Source of the DNA: Thiohalocapsa sp. PB-PSB1
GTDB lineage: Bacteria > Pseudomonadota > Gammaproteobacteria > Chromatiales > Chromatiaceae
Reading direction: 5' to 3'
Assembly (NCBI GenBank): GCA_016745215.1
Contig: CP050890.1
Location: 5,890,001 to 5,954,000 of the forward strand
DNA length: 64,000 nucleotides
Shown here: in pieces, positions 41,468 to 50,931 of the stretch
Position numbering within the stretch: position 1 is the first letter of the stretch
How the letters are laid out: each line of letters starts with the position of its first letter
Translations under genes and position numbers: made by a program
Notes under the pieces: generated by a model
Told to the model about the DNA's origin: nothing
Seen by the model: the letters and a program-made list of their open reading frames with translations, nothing else
Database searches by the model: none

Positions 41468-41628
41468 TCAGGCCGTGGTCTTGCGGTGACGCGCGATGCC
41501 GAGGCCGAGTAATCCCGCGCCCAGAAGCGCCGAGGTTGGCGGGACGGGCGCTTGCATGCCGCCGGCCTCTTCGACCATGGAGACGGCGATGTCGTAAGTG
41601 CCCTCGCCCAGAAACACGGTTGCTAGGT
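41468..41628 (-). pseudogene. PEP-CTERM-type exported protein, C-terminal fragment
   Basis: The last residues VPPTSALLGAGLLGLGIARH, then RKTTA and a stop, form a PEP-CTERM-like sorting tail: a short Pro motif, a hydrophobic helix and a basic end. Such tails are processed by exosortases. Upstream comes TVFLGEGTYDIAVSMVEEAG, interrupted by the IS4-family element. Joining across the insertion continues the frame at 43090-43130 (DNSLSSYLATVFLGEG). Further upstream I cannot find a believable start, so the gene is broken beyond the IS as well. Confidence 0.7.
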
Positions 41629-43080
41629 CAATACCTTCGCCAAATGACCCGATCTCATGCTGCACTAAGTTCTTGATTAATCCGCCCCAGATTTGCAGCC
41701 TGCTCAAGGGCTTGGTCAATAATATTTGCTTCGGGCATTTCCGGAAGCATTTTTAACACCTCCAGGACGTATTTCCGGCCGCGGAAGTGGGCTTTGAGGT
41801 CATTGACGCTAAAGCTCGGACAGTGCTCGCGCACCGGTCGCATCAGGATCTGGGACAGGTTGATCATCAGCATCGCCAGGTTGGCACTGTTGTAGACCGG
41901 CGTTGGCTTGATCACCATGAAGTCTTCCAAGCCCCAGTACTGTTTGGCGTCTCGGAAGTTGAACTCGATTTGGAAGCGCAAGCGATAGTAATCGATGAGC
42001 GCTTCGTAGCCTAACTCAAGATCACTACTGAAAAGGATGACATGGGCCTGGGCACCGGTGCGTTGGTTGGTCTTGACGAGGATCACGACATTGAGCCGGT
42101 CGGGGAATTTTTTGTGCCAAACGGGCAGTTGGTAGATGGCCGTATGAACCTGTCCTTCCACGGAAGTGGCTTTGAGAAAGCACGGCGGCAAGTGTTGATA
42201 ATCGAGCTTGCTGCCGTACTTGCGCCGCGGGCCGCGCCCGGCGTAGGGGCCGTCATAGGGCAGATACAGCGCGCTGTTGTGGCGCAATTTGCTGATCAAC
42301 TCTAAGCCCGTGCGACGGACCATTTGCAGCGCTTGATTATGGCCGAAGGCCCCGTCGAAGACGAAATAACGCACCGTCAGCGTCTGGCACACCAGTGCCA
42401 GCACCTGGCGCAGAAGGTCTTGAACGAACTGCAAATAGGGCGACAGACTCACCTCCCGGCGATTGCCATTGCGGCTACCTTTCGGCCGCCCTCGGTCCTT
42501 ACCCCGACCCGCTTTGGACGCTTTCGGGCAGCTCGCGGCCGTCTCTTTGAGAATCGGCTCCAGGCGCAATGGGTACGAACAGCGCCGTTGCACGCTAATC
42601 AACGACAGGCTCAGAAAACACAACCCCGGGATCGTCTTGCCAACCACCGAGGAGAAAAAACGATCCAGACCGTGGGTCTTCTTGCCCGATTTGCTCACCA
42701 CCACTTCATCGCCCGCCAGCAACCATTGCGTTTCGTCGCCCAGCAGGTGCTGGCGAATTACCAGCCAATGCACTTGGCCCCAACTGAGCGTGGTGTTGAA
42801 CAACCGCTGCAGCGTCCGATAGCTTCCCCCGCGCTCGGTCCAGCGCGATAGCCCCCGCATCGTTACCCGCCCCGTCATCGCCAACAGCCCTTCCACAACG
42901 CAACCCAAACGGCCAAGGCTCGTCTTATCTACGCTCTGGCTTAAGCAGCTCAAGATCAGCATAATGTCGGGCATGGGCGATAGCCTCCTGAGGGAATAGG
43001 TCTTCGGATTAGTAACTGGATAACCTATCACCTCGGGCTGTCGCCCACCTAATTTTTGGCGCTAATTTTTGGCGAAGGTA
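41629..43080 (-). mobile_element. IS4-family insertion sequence
   Basis: The element is about 1.45 kb with inverted ends TACCTTCGCCAAA. It is flanked by TTGCTAGGT on both sides (41620-41628 and 43081-43089), possibly part of a longer, imperfect duplication as is usual for IS4. It carries one intact transposase and has inserted into the PEP-CTERM gene. Confidence 0.85.
41655..42974 (-). CDS. IS4-family transposase
   Basis: The 439-aa product shows the IS4 hallmarks: catalytic Asp in QWLLAGDEVVVSKSGKKTHG, second Asp in TVRYFVFDGAFGHNQAL, and the Y-(2)-R-(3)-E-(6)-K signature in YYRLRFQIEFNFRDAKQYWG. I chose the ATG at 42974, which has AGGAGG nine bases upstream, over the upstream start at 43031. 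The gene is intact and fills the element, so the IS may be active. Confidence 0.88.
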   Translation of the reverse strand: MPDIMLILSCLSQSVDKTSLGRLGCVVEGLLAMTGRVTMRGLSRWTERGGSYRTLQRLFNTTLSWGQVHWLVIRQHLLGDETQWLLAGDEVVVSKSGKKTHGLDRFFSSVVGKTIPGLCFLSLSLISVQRRCSYPLRLEPILKETAASCPKASKAGRGKDRGRPKGSRNGNRREVSLSPYLQFVQDLLRQVLALVCQTLTVRYFVFDGAFGHNQALQMVRRTGLELISKLRHNSALYLPYDGPYAGRGPRRKYGSKLDYQHLPPCFLKATSVEGQVHTAIYQLPVWHKKFPDRLNVVILVKTNQRTGAQAHVILFSSDLELGYEALIDYYRLRFQIEFNFRDAKQYWGLEDFMVIKPTPVYNSANLAMLMINLSQILMRPVREHCPSFSVNDLKAHFRGRKYVLEVLKMLPEMPEANIIDQALEQAANLGRINQELSAA

Positions 43081-43222
43081 TTGCTAGGTAACTGCTTAGT
43101 GAGTTATCGAAGAGATTCTTGTCTCCATCGCGCAACCTGTTTTCCGCGCTTTTCCGTGCTGTCAGCGGCCATTTTTCCGCCGCTGGCAGCGCGGAAGCAC
43201 AACGAAACATGCGGGCTTGGGT

Positions 43223-43305
43223 ATTCACCGCAGAGACGCAGAGTGCGCAGAGGGGCCGGGCGAATGCATGCTCTTCTCAGCGTACTCTGCGTCTCTGCGG
43301 TGAAT
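43223..43305. repeat. Perfect 22-bp inverted repeat (ACCGCAGAGACGCAGAG type)
   Basis: Arms at 43223-43244 and 43284-43305 are exact inverted copies (ATTCACCGCAGAGACGCAGA plus GT) around a 39-nt loop. This sequence type is, as far as I recall, a common dispersed palindrome in many proteobacterial genomes. Function unknown. Confidence 0.75.
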
Positions 43306-43332
43306 CGAACTTCATGCTGGGTGAATAGGTTT

Positions 43333-43460
43333 AGGCGATTTCTGTCGAGAAATAGACCATCTGGCTTGTTTTCTCGTCCGCCTTTTTGTTGCGGCAACCC
43401 GCCCAAGGAGCGACTATGAGTGGGTTGCCGCTTCGGTATGTTTTTCTCCGGTAATCGCCT
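43333..43460. mobile_element. MITE-like element, family 1, copy 2
   Basis: The ends AGGCGATTTCTGTCGAGAAA and the inverse of AGGCGATTACCGGAGAAAAA match the copy at 1027-1143 in reverse orientation, with conserved internal GAAAACAAGCCAG. It ends a few bases before the metalloprotease start and so may supply or disturb its promoter. Confidence 0.6.
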
Positions 43461-43466
43461 AAAGTC

Positions 43467-44222
43467 ATGCACCAGCGTATTCCAATGCCCAAGCCGCATG
43501 CCGTCAACCCCGATTCCATACGCAGCGCGGCGCCGGCCGTCGACGGGATGCTTCTGGCATTCGGGCTGGCGGTCTGCTCGGCGCACGCCGATACGGGACC
43601 GGATATCAGCAGCAGCCGATCGATGACAGCGAACGAACTTGTCTCCACCCGCATCGACGATGCCGATGGCTTCGCTTGGAACAGTCGATTTCGCGCCCGG
43701 ACCGAAGGCGGCAGGGTAAAGATCGAGCTGGCGATTGAGCTGATACCGACGGCAGGGGTCTCGTCAGCGGCACTCGTGCGTGCCCGCGAACGCTGGCGCA
43801 TGGGTATCGAGGACGCCTGGGGCAGTCGCTATGGTCTGCGACGCGGCGATGGGCTTGTGTTGCCGATCGAGGTTCGGGTGCGCTTCCATGGCCCGCAATA
43901 TGATCATCGGGTGATCGTTTATCCCGGCCGCGGTCCCACCCATCAATTGCGCTGGCATCTGAATGATCCGCCGGAGATCGCCGCCCACGAGGCCGGTCAT
44001 ATGCTCGGTGCCTACGACGAGTACCCGCTCGGTGCCCGCGATCCACGCCGGCCCATGATCGACCCCAAAGGCATCATGAGCGCCAACCCGGTCGGTACTC
44101 GGGTGAAACCGCGCCACCTCGAGCGGGTCCGCGCCTGGTACGCAGGGCGCATCGATGATCCGACGGTGGCTGTGGTGCCGCTGGCAGAGGCTTCCAGTTC
44201 AGCGCCGCCCAGGTCGCGTTAG
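43467..44222 (+). CDS. Secreted zinc metalloprotease-like protein
   Basis: The 251-aa product contains PEIAAHEAGHMLGAYDEYPL, an extended HExxHxxGxxD zinc motif as in metzincins (His, Glu, His and a third ligand Asp). A later Met in GIMSANPVG fits the Met-turn of that clan. The N-terminus has a hydrophobic segment (GMLLAFGLAVCSAHA) that would serve as a signal peptide. The ATG at 43467 gives a long leader, while a Met at 43548 would put the signal at the very start; neither has a strong ribosome site. Zinc-dependent proteolysis outside the cytoplasm is predicted from the motif; substrate unknown. Confidence 0.78.
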   Translation: MHQRIPMPKPHAVNPDSIRSAAPAVDGMLLAFGLAVCSAHADTGPDISSSRSMTANELVSTRIDDADGFAWNSRFRARTEGGRVKIELAIELIPTAGVSSAALVRARERWRMGIEDAWGSRYGLRRGDGLVLPIEVRVRFHGPQYDHRVIVYPGRGPTHQLRWHLNDPPEIAAHEAGHMLGAYDEYPLGARDPRRPMIDPKGIMSANPVGTRVKPRHLERVRAWYAGRIDDPTVAVVPLAEASSSAPPRSR

Positions 44223-44247
44223 AGACTGCCCTTTCTGGACAGTCTCT
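44221..44247. terminator. Hairpin between convergent genes
   Basis: AGAGACTGCCC and GGACAGTCTCT form a stem with one mismatch and a short loop, directly between the stops of the metalloprotease and the MscS gene. There is no clear T-tract on either strand, so terminator function is likely but not certain. Confidence 0.5.
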
Positions 44248-44255
44248 GAGTCAGC

Positions 44256-46124
44256 CTACTTGGGTAGGAGCTGCTCGCCGCCGCTTTTGATGTAGAGATG
44301 CACGTCACGCTGGGGAAAGGGGATGCCGATGCCCTCGCTATCGAAGCGCTTTTTGACGGCCTTGGTGACATCCCAGAAGACCTCCCAATAATCGGCAGTG
44401 AGGGTCCAGGGCCGGGCGATGAAGTTGACGGAGTTGTCGCCGAGGGTGTGCAGGGCAATGGTCGGGGCTGGATCGGCAAGAACCTTGGGATGGCTGCCGA
44501 TGATCTCTTCCAGGATGGCCTGGGCGCGGTCGGTGTCGGCGTCATAGGCGATGCCAAATTCCATGTCGACGCGGCGATGGCGCACGCCGGTGGCATTGGT
44601 GATCACGTCGGTGGTGATCTTGTTATTGGGGACGATCATATTCTTGTTATCAAAGGTCTTGATGGTCGTGGAGATCAGGTTCATCGATTCGACTTTGCCG
44701 GATACGCCGCCGGCGTCGATGACGTCGCCGACATCGAAGGGTCGGAAGATCAGGATCATCAGCCCGCTGGCGAAGTTGCTCAGCGAGTCTTGCAATGCGA
44801 AGGCGACCACGAAGCCGGCGGCACCGATGACGGCGAGCAGCGGTCCAACGCCCACCTCCAGTGCGGCCAATGCCATGATGATACCGATACTCATGACGAT
44901 CCAGCGGATGGATTTGACCAAGAAGTCTTCCAATAGTTTAGAGGTGCCCTTGATGCGCGTGAGCGCGCGGTGGACGCCGGCGCTGAGCAGCTTGGCGATG
45001 AACCAGGCGATGATGAGTACGCTGAAGAATCGAACGAGATTAAAGGCGAGCCGGATGCCGCCTTCCTCGGATACGGCCCAGCCCTTGATCGCAATCCAGG
45101 CCGAGGTGGTGTCCTGCACGTCGACTTCGACGCTGGTGATGGCGCGGATGTACAGGCGGTGGTCGGCGATCAGGGCGAGGGTGTCGGCGTCGTCCTCTGG
45201 GGTCTTGGCCTCCAGCGCCGCGAGTGTGGCCTTGAAGCGGTCGAGCAGGAGCTTGCGTTCCTCGCGCATCTTGCTGACAGTCTCCAACAGGGCGCGCTTT
45301 TCTTTGCGTTTGGTCTGTTCGGTGGCGGCGATCTCGGCGGCGCGGGCGAGCAGCTCGGGCTGTTCTTCGGCCGATTCGGGGCCTTCGGTACTGGCTGTAA
45401 CCTCGGCCTGCTCGGCCTGCTCGGCCATGGCGGCGGCTTGTCCGGCGGCGTCGCTGACCGCCTCTGCGGCGGCGCTAGCCTGTTCGGTCTGACGGCGGAC
45501 TTGCTCGGCGGCATCGGCAATGTCTTTGCCGCTCTCGGCGCGGGCGACGGTTTCGTCGATGGTGGCGGTGATCTGGTCGACCTGGTCGGCGGCGTCGCCA
45601 GCGACCTCGGCGGTCTCTTCCAGCGCCTCGCCACTGGCTTCGGTTATGCGTGTGCGAATCTCGGCGGTGCGCTCGGCGGCATCGCCAGCGGCCTCAACGC
45701 GTTCCTGGACCTCGCGCATTTGCGATTTGGCATCTTCCGCACTCTCGCGGACCTCGGCAGCGGCTTCGGTATCGCCGCTGCCGGCGGCCTCCTCGGCCTT
45801 TTGCTGGACTTCCTGAAGCTTCTCCTTGGCGAGTTCTATCTGCTGGCGGATTTCTTCCACCTCGGCGATTTCGGCATTCTGGCGCTTGACGGCGATCTCG
45901 CCGGAGACGATCTGCTCGGCCTTGTCTTGGACCAGGCGTTGCCAGGCATCGGCTTCGATGATGAGCTGGGCCTTGGGCAGGGGCTTGAGCATCAGTGCTA
46001 GCTCTTCCACCGGGATGTTGCGGTCGACAGTGGTCAGAGGCTCCGGGGCCGGTGGATCTTCGGCCAGCAAGGTTGCGGGCACGAGGGTGACAAGCAGGGC
46101 AATCAGTAGAGGCCAGGGGCGCAT
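44256..46124 (-). CDS. MscS-family mechanosensitive channel with large periplasmic coiled coil
   Basis: The 622-aa product has a signal peptide (MRPWPLLIALLVTLVPATLL). About 250 mostly helical residues rich in Glu, Ala and Lys follow (EIRQQIELAKEKLQEVQQKA), and are probably a periplasmic coiled coil. Then come membrane segments (VLIIAWFIAKLLSAG, WIVMSIGIIMALAALEVGVG) and the MscS pore and beta domain (LLAVIGAAGFVVAFALQDSL; FRPFDVGDVIDAGGVSGKVE; MIVPNNKITTDVITN). MscS channels open under membrane tension and release solutes on hypo-osmotic shock. The long N-terminal extension places it with the large MscK/YbdG-like relatives. GGAG precedes the ATG. Confidence 0.9.
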   Translation of the reverse strand: MRPWPLLIALLVTLVPATLLAEDPPAPEPLTTVDRNIPVEELALMLKPLPKAQLIIEADAWQRLVQDKAEQIVSGEIAVKRQNAEIAEVEEIRQQIELAKEKLQEVQQKAEEAAGSGDTEAAAEVRESAEDAKSQMREVQERVEAAGDAAERTAEIRTRITEASGEALEETAEVAGDAADQVDQITATIDETVARAESGKDIADAAEQVRRQTEQASAAAEAVSDAAGQAAAMAEQAEQAEVTASTEGPESAEEQPELLARAAEIAATEQTKRKEKRALLETVSKMREERKLLLDRFKATLAALEAKTPEDDADTLALIADHRLYIRAITSVEVDVQDTTSAWIAIKGWAVSEEGGIRLAFNLVRFFSVLIIAWFIAKLLSAGVHRALTRIKGTSKLLEDFLVKSIRWIVMSIGIIMALAALEVGVGPLLAVIGAAGFVVAFALQDSLSNFASGLMILIFRPFDVGDVIDAGGVSGKVESMNLISTTIKTFDNKNMIVPNNKITTDVITNATGVRHRRVDMEFGIAYDADTDRAQAILEEIIGSHPKVLADPAPTIALHTLGDNSVNFIARPWTLTADYWEVFWDVTKAVKKRFDSEGIGIPFPQRDVHLYIKSGGEQLLPK

Positions 46125-46423
46125 CGTGGCTCCTATATCAGGTCATGTTGGACGGGGGGATGGACTTGGTTGCTGCAACCGATGCATTGGCATCGGCTGA
46201 GCAGGCCGCGGAAGGCGGCCGAGGCGTCATTGGGTCGCTTCGAGAGTGGACAACGCGTAGCACGATAGTAGATCGATACGGCTGAATTCCACAGACTTCC
46301 AATCGCCAGGAAGAAATGACATTGGGGCTTTAGGGTTGATCTTGCAATCCGACGCTGGCGGCCATCCGCATCGGGATCGAAATCGATGAAGACATAAGAA
46401 TCGCACAGAAAAGTGCCACGCTT
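46125..46423. other. Intergenic stretch without recognisable gene
   Basis: Upstream region of the MscS gene. I see no supported gene or clear promoter. Confidence 0.4.
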
Positions 46424-46931
46424 AGTAGCGGTTCATGAATAACCTATACAACGCTATCCAGACATCGGCGGAGTGCAATCGGGGTCGGGGTCGCTATCGG
46501 AATCGGAATCGAGAGAGAAAACGCCCTATGCCATTCGGTCATGAGAAGCTCGACGCAGAGCGTGCGGCCATCGAGTCTGTCGGCTGGGCCTAGCGCGACT
46601 GCGAGCATGTGAAAGGACAGCGTAACGCGAAGGATCAACGCCTGTGCGCATCTTAGGCGCGCATCGTGGGCGCGCATCGCAGGCCATCGCGCTGAACAGT
46701 GCCGAGGGTAACGGCAAAGCGACGAGCGGGGATCGACGCCGGTCGTTTGAAAGCGCACGAGGCTCGGCACTGGAGTGCGCTGCGATTCAGGACGTGCTTG
46801 CTGGTGTGCGATGCGTTGTCCGCAGACGACAACGGCAAGCAAAAGGCACTGCTCGATCGTCGTGTGGCCATGCTAACGACGCTCGGACAGCGTGGCGACG
46901 CGGTCAGCGAGGAGCTTGAGGATATCGGGTT
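46424..46931 (+). pseudogene. Four-helix-bundle protein gene, decayed (copy 1)
   Basis: From the ATG at 46528 the frame reads MPFGHEKLDAERAAIESVGW and soon stops. After frame changes it continues ALNSAEGNGKATSGDRRRSF and ESARGSALECAAIQDVL. These match the conserved parts of the small four-helix-bundle family also found as 23S rRNA intervening-sequence proteins (AEGNGK...DR...F, ARGSALECAA). Several stops and shifts make it a pseudogene. A second decayed copy with the same upstream 100 bp lies at 55340-55836. Confidence 0.7.
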
Positions 46932-47174
46932 GGTCAGTTCGATACCGACGCCGATACCGACGTTGATACCGATACCGACGCCGATAGCGGTACCGAATGA
47001 GTCGGCAGGCGACACCCAAGCCAAAAACCTGTTTAGCTTGTTTCTGCACCATCACTTACCGTCACTTTACCCTGCATCTCTTGCCTCGGGCATGTCCAGC
47101 GCCATGGCGGCGAGCCAAAACCGCACTGCTGTTTCCAAGTGCGAGTCGCCCGGACTCATGCAATCCAGGATCGA

Positions 47175-49184
47175 TCAGCCAGAACGATTCAGCATGGCCT
47201 TCAGGGCGTCAAGCTGGGCGCGGCTGCGTTCGCGTTGCTGCTGGTCGTCCGCGCTTATCTGGTCGGGATACTCCAGATGTTCGCCGGGCAGTTCGGCGAG
47301 GAAGCGGCTCGGCGGGCAGAGGACGGTCTCGCCGAAGCGGCGGCGACGTTTGGCACGGGTCAGGGTCAGCTGTCGACGGGCGCGGGTGATGCCGACATAG
47401 GCCAGACGGCGCTCCTCTTCGATGGCGCCATCCTCGATGCTCTCGCGGTGGGGCAGCAGGCCCTCTTCCATGCCCACCAGATAGACTCGCGGGAATTCCA
47501 GGCCCTTGGCCGCGTGTAATGTCATCAGATGGACGCGGTCGCCGCCCTGCTCTTCGTCTTGGCGCTCGAGTACGTCCATCAGCGTCAGATGGCTGACCAT
47601 CTCGGCGAGGCTGCCCTGTTGGGGCATGCCTTGTTGCAGCGAGCCAAGCCAGCCGAGCATGTTGTCGACATTCTCCTGGCGGCGCTCGGCGGCGCTGCGA
47701 GTGGAGGCGGTCTCGCGCAGCCAGCCAGCATAGTCCATGCTGTCGATCAGAGCGCGCACGGCAGCCACCGGGTTGCCTGCGGTTTGGCGACGGTGGCGCT
47801 CGATCCAGTCGGCGAAGGCCATCAGCCGCTGCCGGGGGCGCTCGGCGAGGTGGCTGCCGAGGTCCGGCTCATTGCAGGCGGCGAGCAGCGGCAGCGCGCG
47901 GGCGCCGGCGTAACCGGCCAGGCGCTCTAGAGTTGCCGTGCCAATCTCGCGGCGCGGGCAGTTGACCACGCGCAGGAAAGCGGCGTCGTCCGCCGGATTC
48001 GCCAGCAGCCGCAGATAGGCCATGATGTCCTTGACCTCGGTGCGGGCGAAAAATGAGGTGCCGCCGCTGAGAAAATAGGGGATGCCGAGGGTGCGCAGGG
48101 CCTGTTCGAAGGCGCGCGCCTGGTGGTTGCCGCGGTAGAGAATGGCCAGGTCGCCGTAGGACTGGTTGCGGGTCAGCTGGGCATGGTGGATCTCGGCGGC
48201 GACGCGCTCGGCTTCGTGGGTCTCGTCGCGGCAGACCAGCACCCGTGCCGGATCGCCGGGGCCGAGCTCGCTCCACAGGCGCTTCTCGAACAGGTGTGGG
48301 TTATTGGCGATCAGCCGGTTGGCGAGCCCGAGGATGCGCGCGCTGGATCGATAGTTTTGCTCCAGCATGATGACGCGCAGCGTCGGGTAGTCCTGCTTGA
48401 GCCGAGCCAGGTTCTCAGGACGGGCGCCGCGCCAGGCATAGATAGATTGGTCGTCGTCGCCGACCACGGTAAAGGCACCGGCCGGGCCGACCAGCAGTCG
48501 CACCAGTGCGTACTGTGCACCGTTGGTGTCCTGATATTCGTCCACTAACAGGTAGCGGATGCGCTGCTGCCAATCCTCGCGCACACCGGGCTCGCAGCGC
48601 AACAGCCGGACCGGGCGGACGATCAGGTCATCGAAGTCGATCGCGTTGTAGGCGCGCAGGGTACGCTCGTAGGTCTGGTACAGGCGGGCAAGTTGGGCGT
48701 CGTAGTCGTCTTCGGCGCTGGCCATGGCTGTGGCGGGTTCGATGAGGTCGTTCTTCCAGCTGGAGATGCGGCCCAGCGCGGTGGCGGGGCTGCTGACCTG
48801 TCCCAGGCCCAAAGCGTTGAGATGTTGCTTGAGAATGGCCTCGCCGTCCTGCGGATCGAGCAGTGAGAAGCTGGGGCGCAGCCCAGCGGCTTTGGCTTCG
48901 CGCCGCAGCAGATTGAGGCCGAAGGTGTGGAAGGTCGAGACTTTGAGCCCGCGTCCAGCCTGGCCCTTGATCAGTTGGCCGACCCGGTTCTTCATCTCCC
49001 GCGCGGCCTTGTTGGTGAAGGTCAATGCGCAGATCGCTCGCGCCGGCACCCCGCGCTTGCCGATCAGGAAGGCGATCTTGCGGGTGATGACTCTGGTTTT
49101 GCCGGAGCCTGCGCCGGCGATGACCAAGAGCGGCGTGCCAGTATGGCGGACAGCTTCGGCTTGGCGGGAGTTCAGACCTTGCAT
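47175..49184 (-). CDS. rep: ATP-dependent DNA helicase Rep
   Basis: The 669-aa product is close to the usual Rep length. Superfamily 1A motifs appear in order: LNSRQAEAV (Q motif), VIAGAGSGKTRVITRKI (Walker A), YLLVDEYQDTN (motif II), VVGDDDQSIYAWRGARPENL (motif III), LEQNYRSS (motif IV), VHLMTLHAAKGLEFPRVYLV (motif V) and EERRLAYVGITRARR (motif VI). Rep unwinds DNA 3' to 5' and helps replication forks pass bound proteins. The frame is open upstream to 49730, but the conserved N-terminus starts at the ATG at 49184 (MQGLNSRQAEAV), which I take as the start. Intact. Confidence 0.93.
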   Translation of the reverse strand: MQGLNSRQAEAVRHTGTPLLVIAGAGSGKTRVITRKIAFLIGKRGVPARAICALTFTNKAAREMKNRVGQLIKGQAGRGLKVSTFHTFGLNLLRREAKAAGLRPSFSLLDPQDGEAILKQHLNALGLGQVSSPATALGRISSWKNDLIEPATAMASAEDDYDAQLARLYQTYERTLRAYNAIDFDDLIVRPVRLLRCEPGVREDWQQRIRYLLVDEYQDTNGAQYALVRLLVGPAGAFTVVGDDDQSIYAWRGARPENLARLKQDYPTLRVIMLEQNYRSSARILGLANRLIANNPHLFEKRLWSELGPGDPARVLVCRDETHEAERVAAEIHHAQLTRNQSYGDLAILYRGNHQARAFEQALRTLGIPYFLSGGTSFFARTEVKDIMAYLRLLANPADDAAFLRVVNCPRREIGTATLERLAGYAGARALPLLAACNEPDLGSHLAERPRQRLMAFADWIERHRRQTAGNPVAAVRALIDSMDYAGWLRETASTRSAAERRQENVDNMLGWLGSLQQGMPQQGSLAEMVSHLTLMDVLERQDEEQGGDRVHLMTLHAAKGLEFPRVYLVGMEEGLLPHRESIEDGAIEEERRLAYVGITRARRQLTLTRAKRRRRFGETVLCPPSRFLAELPGEHLEYPDQISADDQQQRERSRAQLDALKAMLNRSG

Positions 49185-49278
49185 ACTTGGTTCGGGCAGT
49201 AGTGACGATCCGATGTCGACAAAGAGCTGCGGCCAGCATCGACTGCTGATGCTGGCCAGTATTGCGGGCCGCCTGGAA

Positions 49279-50310
49279 TCAACCGCCAGGCGTGCGCGCC
49301 AGCCGCAGACCGATGGTGCGATGCCCAAATGCGGGGCCGGAGCGACAGCGGTAGGCGGAGCGCAGATAGCCTGGATCGCCGTACCAGGAGCCGCCGCGCA
49401 GTACGCGTCGCGTGCAATTGCCTGCAAGCCAGGCGCTGCCGTCCTCTGGCGCTCCGTGGTAGCTGTCGTTCCAACAATCGGCAACGAATTCGTTGACATT
49501 GCCATGCATGTCGTACAAGCCCCAGGCATTGGGCGGATAGCTGCCGACAGGCTGGGTTTGATGCAAATCCAGATTGGTGGGTTCTGGACAGCCCGCGTAT
49601 TCGAAGGTGCCGTCGAAGTTGGCTTGATCGGTGCTGATGCACTCGCCGGTCGAGAATGGCGTTGTGGTCCCCGCGCGCGCAGCATATTCCCATTCGGCCT
49701 CAGTCGGCAACCGATAGCCGGTCTGTCCACCGCAATTATTCAACCATTTTAGATATTCTTGTGCTTGCTGCCAGGAAATGTTGATGACCGGACGCTGGCC
49801 GCGTCCCCACCCTTCATCGCTTGGTATTTTTTCGCAGCCGCCATCTGCCACGCACGCATCCCACTGGGCGAAGGTGAGTTCGTAGCGACCGATTTCGAAC
49901 GGTTGGAAACAGACCTCGTGTTGCGGTCCTTCGTCTCTATCCCGCTCATTCTCGTCCTCGGCACTGCCCATGATAAAACAACCGCCTTCAATGGCGACCA
50001 TCTCGATTTCCGGGGCGAGGCTGAGTTTAACCGTTTTTTCGGTACCGGCGCCGATGAACAGCGTCCGTTCGACAGCATCGAATCCGTCTTTCTCCGCGCG
50101 CAGGGTATGCTCGCCCTCCGGCAGATGGATCTTGAAGGTTTCGTGCTGCGATGCAGGGGAATTGCCCTTGCGTTGGCCGTCCACATAAATGGATGCATCC
50201 CCAGGCATGGTGAAAACAGCGAGTAGGCCTTGTGCCGTATCCGCCAAGGCGGCCGGCGTCAGCATTGACACAAGACAGGTGAGAGAGAAAAAGCGCAGAC
50301 ACTGACTCAT
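49279..50310 (-). CDS. Exported PEGA / FGE-sulfatase domain protein
   Basis: The 343-aa product has a signal peptide (FFSLTCLVSMLTPAALA). A PEGA domain (residues about 28-95: FTMPGDASIYVDGQRKGNSP ... GEHTLRAEKDGF) is followed by a formylglycine-generating-enzyme/SUMF1-type domain. The latter shows VAIEGGCFIMGSAEDENERD, YELTFAQWDACV, YRLPTEAEWEYAARAG, WGLYDMHGNVNEF and RVLRGGSWYGDPGYLRSAYR. Bacterial members of this fold are often binding or regulatory modules and not true FGEs; whether this one oxidises Cys cannot be told. It is oriented with and follows the Rep gene upstream in transcription order, 94 bp apart. Confidence 0.85.
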   Translation of the reverse strand: MSQCLRFFSLTCLVSMLTPAALADTAQGLLAVFTMPGDASIYVDGQRKGNSPASQHETFKIHLPEGEHTLRAEKDGFDAVERTLFIGAGTEKTVKLSLAPEIEMVAIEGGCFIMGSAEDENERDRDEGPQHEVCFQPFEIGRYELTFAQWDACVADGGCEKIPSDEGWGRGQRPVINISWQQAQEYLKWLNNCGGQTGYRLPTEAEWEYAARAGTTTPFSTGECISTDQANFDGTFEYAGCPEPTNLDLHQTQPVGSYPPNAWGLYDMHGNVNEFVADCWNDSYHGAPEDGSAWLAGNCTRRVLRGGSWYGDPGYLRSAYRCRSGPAFGHRTIGLRLARTPGG

Positions 50311-50931
50311 TGGTTTTCGAAACTCCTCAGCTTGTTGTTAGATTAGATGACGCTGGATTAAATGACGCTGGTATCGATCGTCGCGGCGAGGACGAGGGCG
50401 ATGCCATCCATCTCCGCGTCCGCACGCCAGGCATTCACCGTACAACCATAGGCGGGGATTGGGTCAATGGCAACCAACAGCTTGCTGTCACGGGCATTGG
50501 TCGCCTAACGGCTACCGTTGGCAGGCTGCCTGCCAATGCTTGTGCCGCCTTCAGTCATTGCCGTGCTGGAACGGACCAGATGGGTTGTACGCGGGCTGGT
50601 GGCGGTCGAGACTCTGGGCGATTTGCACAGAATCGTTGAATAGCTCGAAAACGGTTGGTCAAGAGCGGTAATGCGTCTATATAATAGGCCACATCCATCC
50701 CGCGCTGTTGAACTGGTCGATGCAATACCGTGCTGGCACTGTTTTCCCTAGGGCTTTAGAATCGCGATACGGTCATCCTGGCCGTCTTGCAGCGGCGCGG
50801 CGAATGAAGCTGGAATCCAATCTGAAAGACTATCCGGTTCCAAATATCTTCCGCATGGCGCCCATGAGCGCCAGCCAAGCCTCTCATAAGAGCATCCATT
50901 ACCGACCGGCCCGCGGACAGGCCAGCAGAGC
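50311..50931. other. Intergenic region before the S1-repeat gene
   Basis: No gene is supported here. A sigma-70-like promoter (50655-50683) is the only feature I can point to. Confidence 0.45.
50655..50685 (+). promoter_or_regulatory. Putative sigma-70 promoter for the S1-repeat gene
   Basis: TTGGTC at 50655-50660 and TATATA at 50678-50683 are separated by 17 bp; an overlapping TATAAT lies at 50680-50685. It lies about 250 bp upstream of the ATG at 50932, implying a long 5' leader. Confidence 0.4.

Noticed and set aside
43104..43586. A 160-codon minus-strand frame across the 22-bp inverted repeat and a MITE
   Set aside because: It is made of translated repeat elements and has no protein signature.
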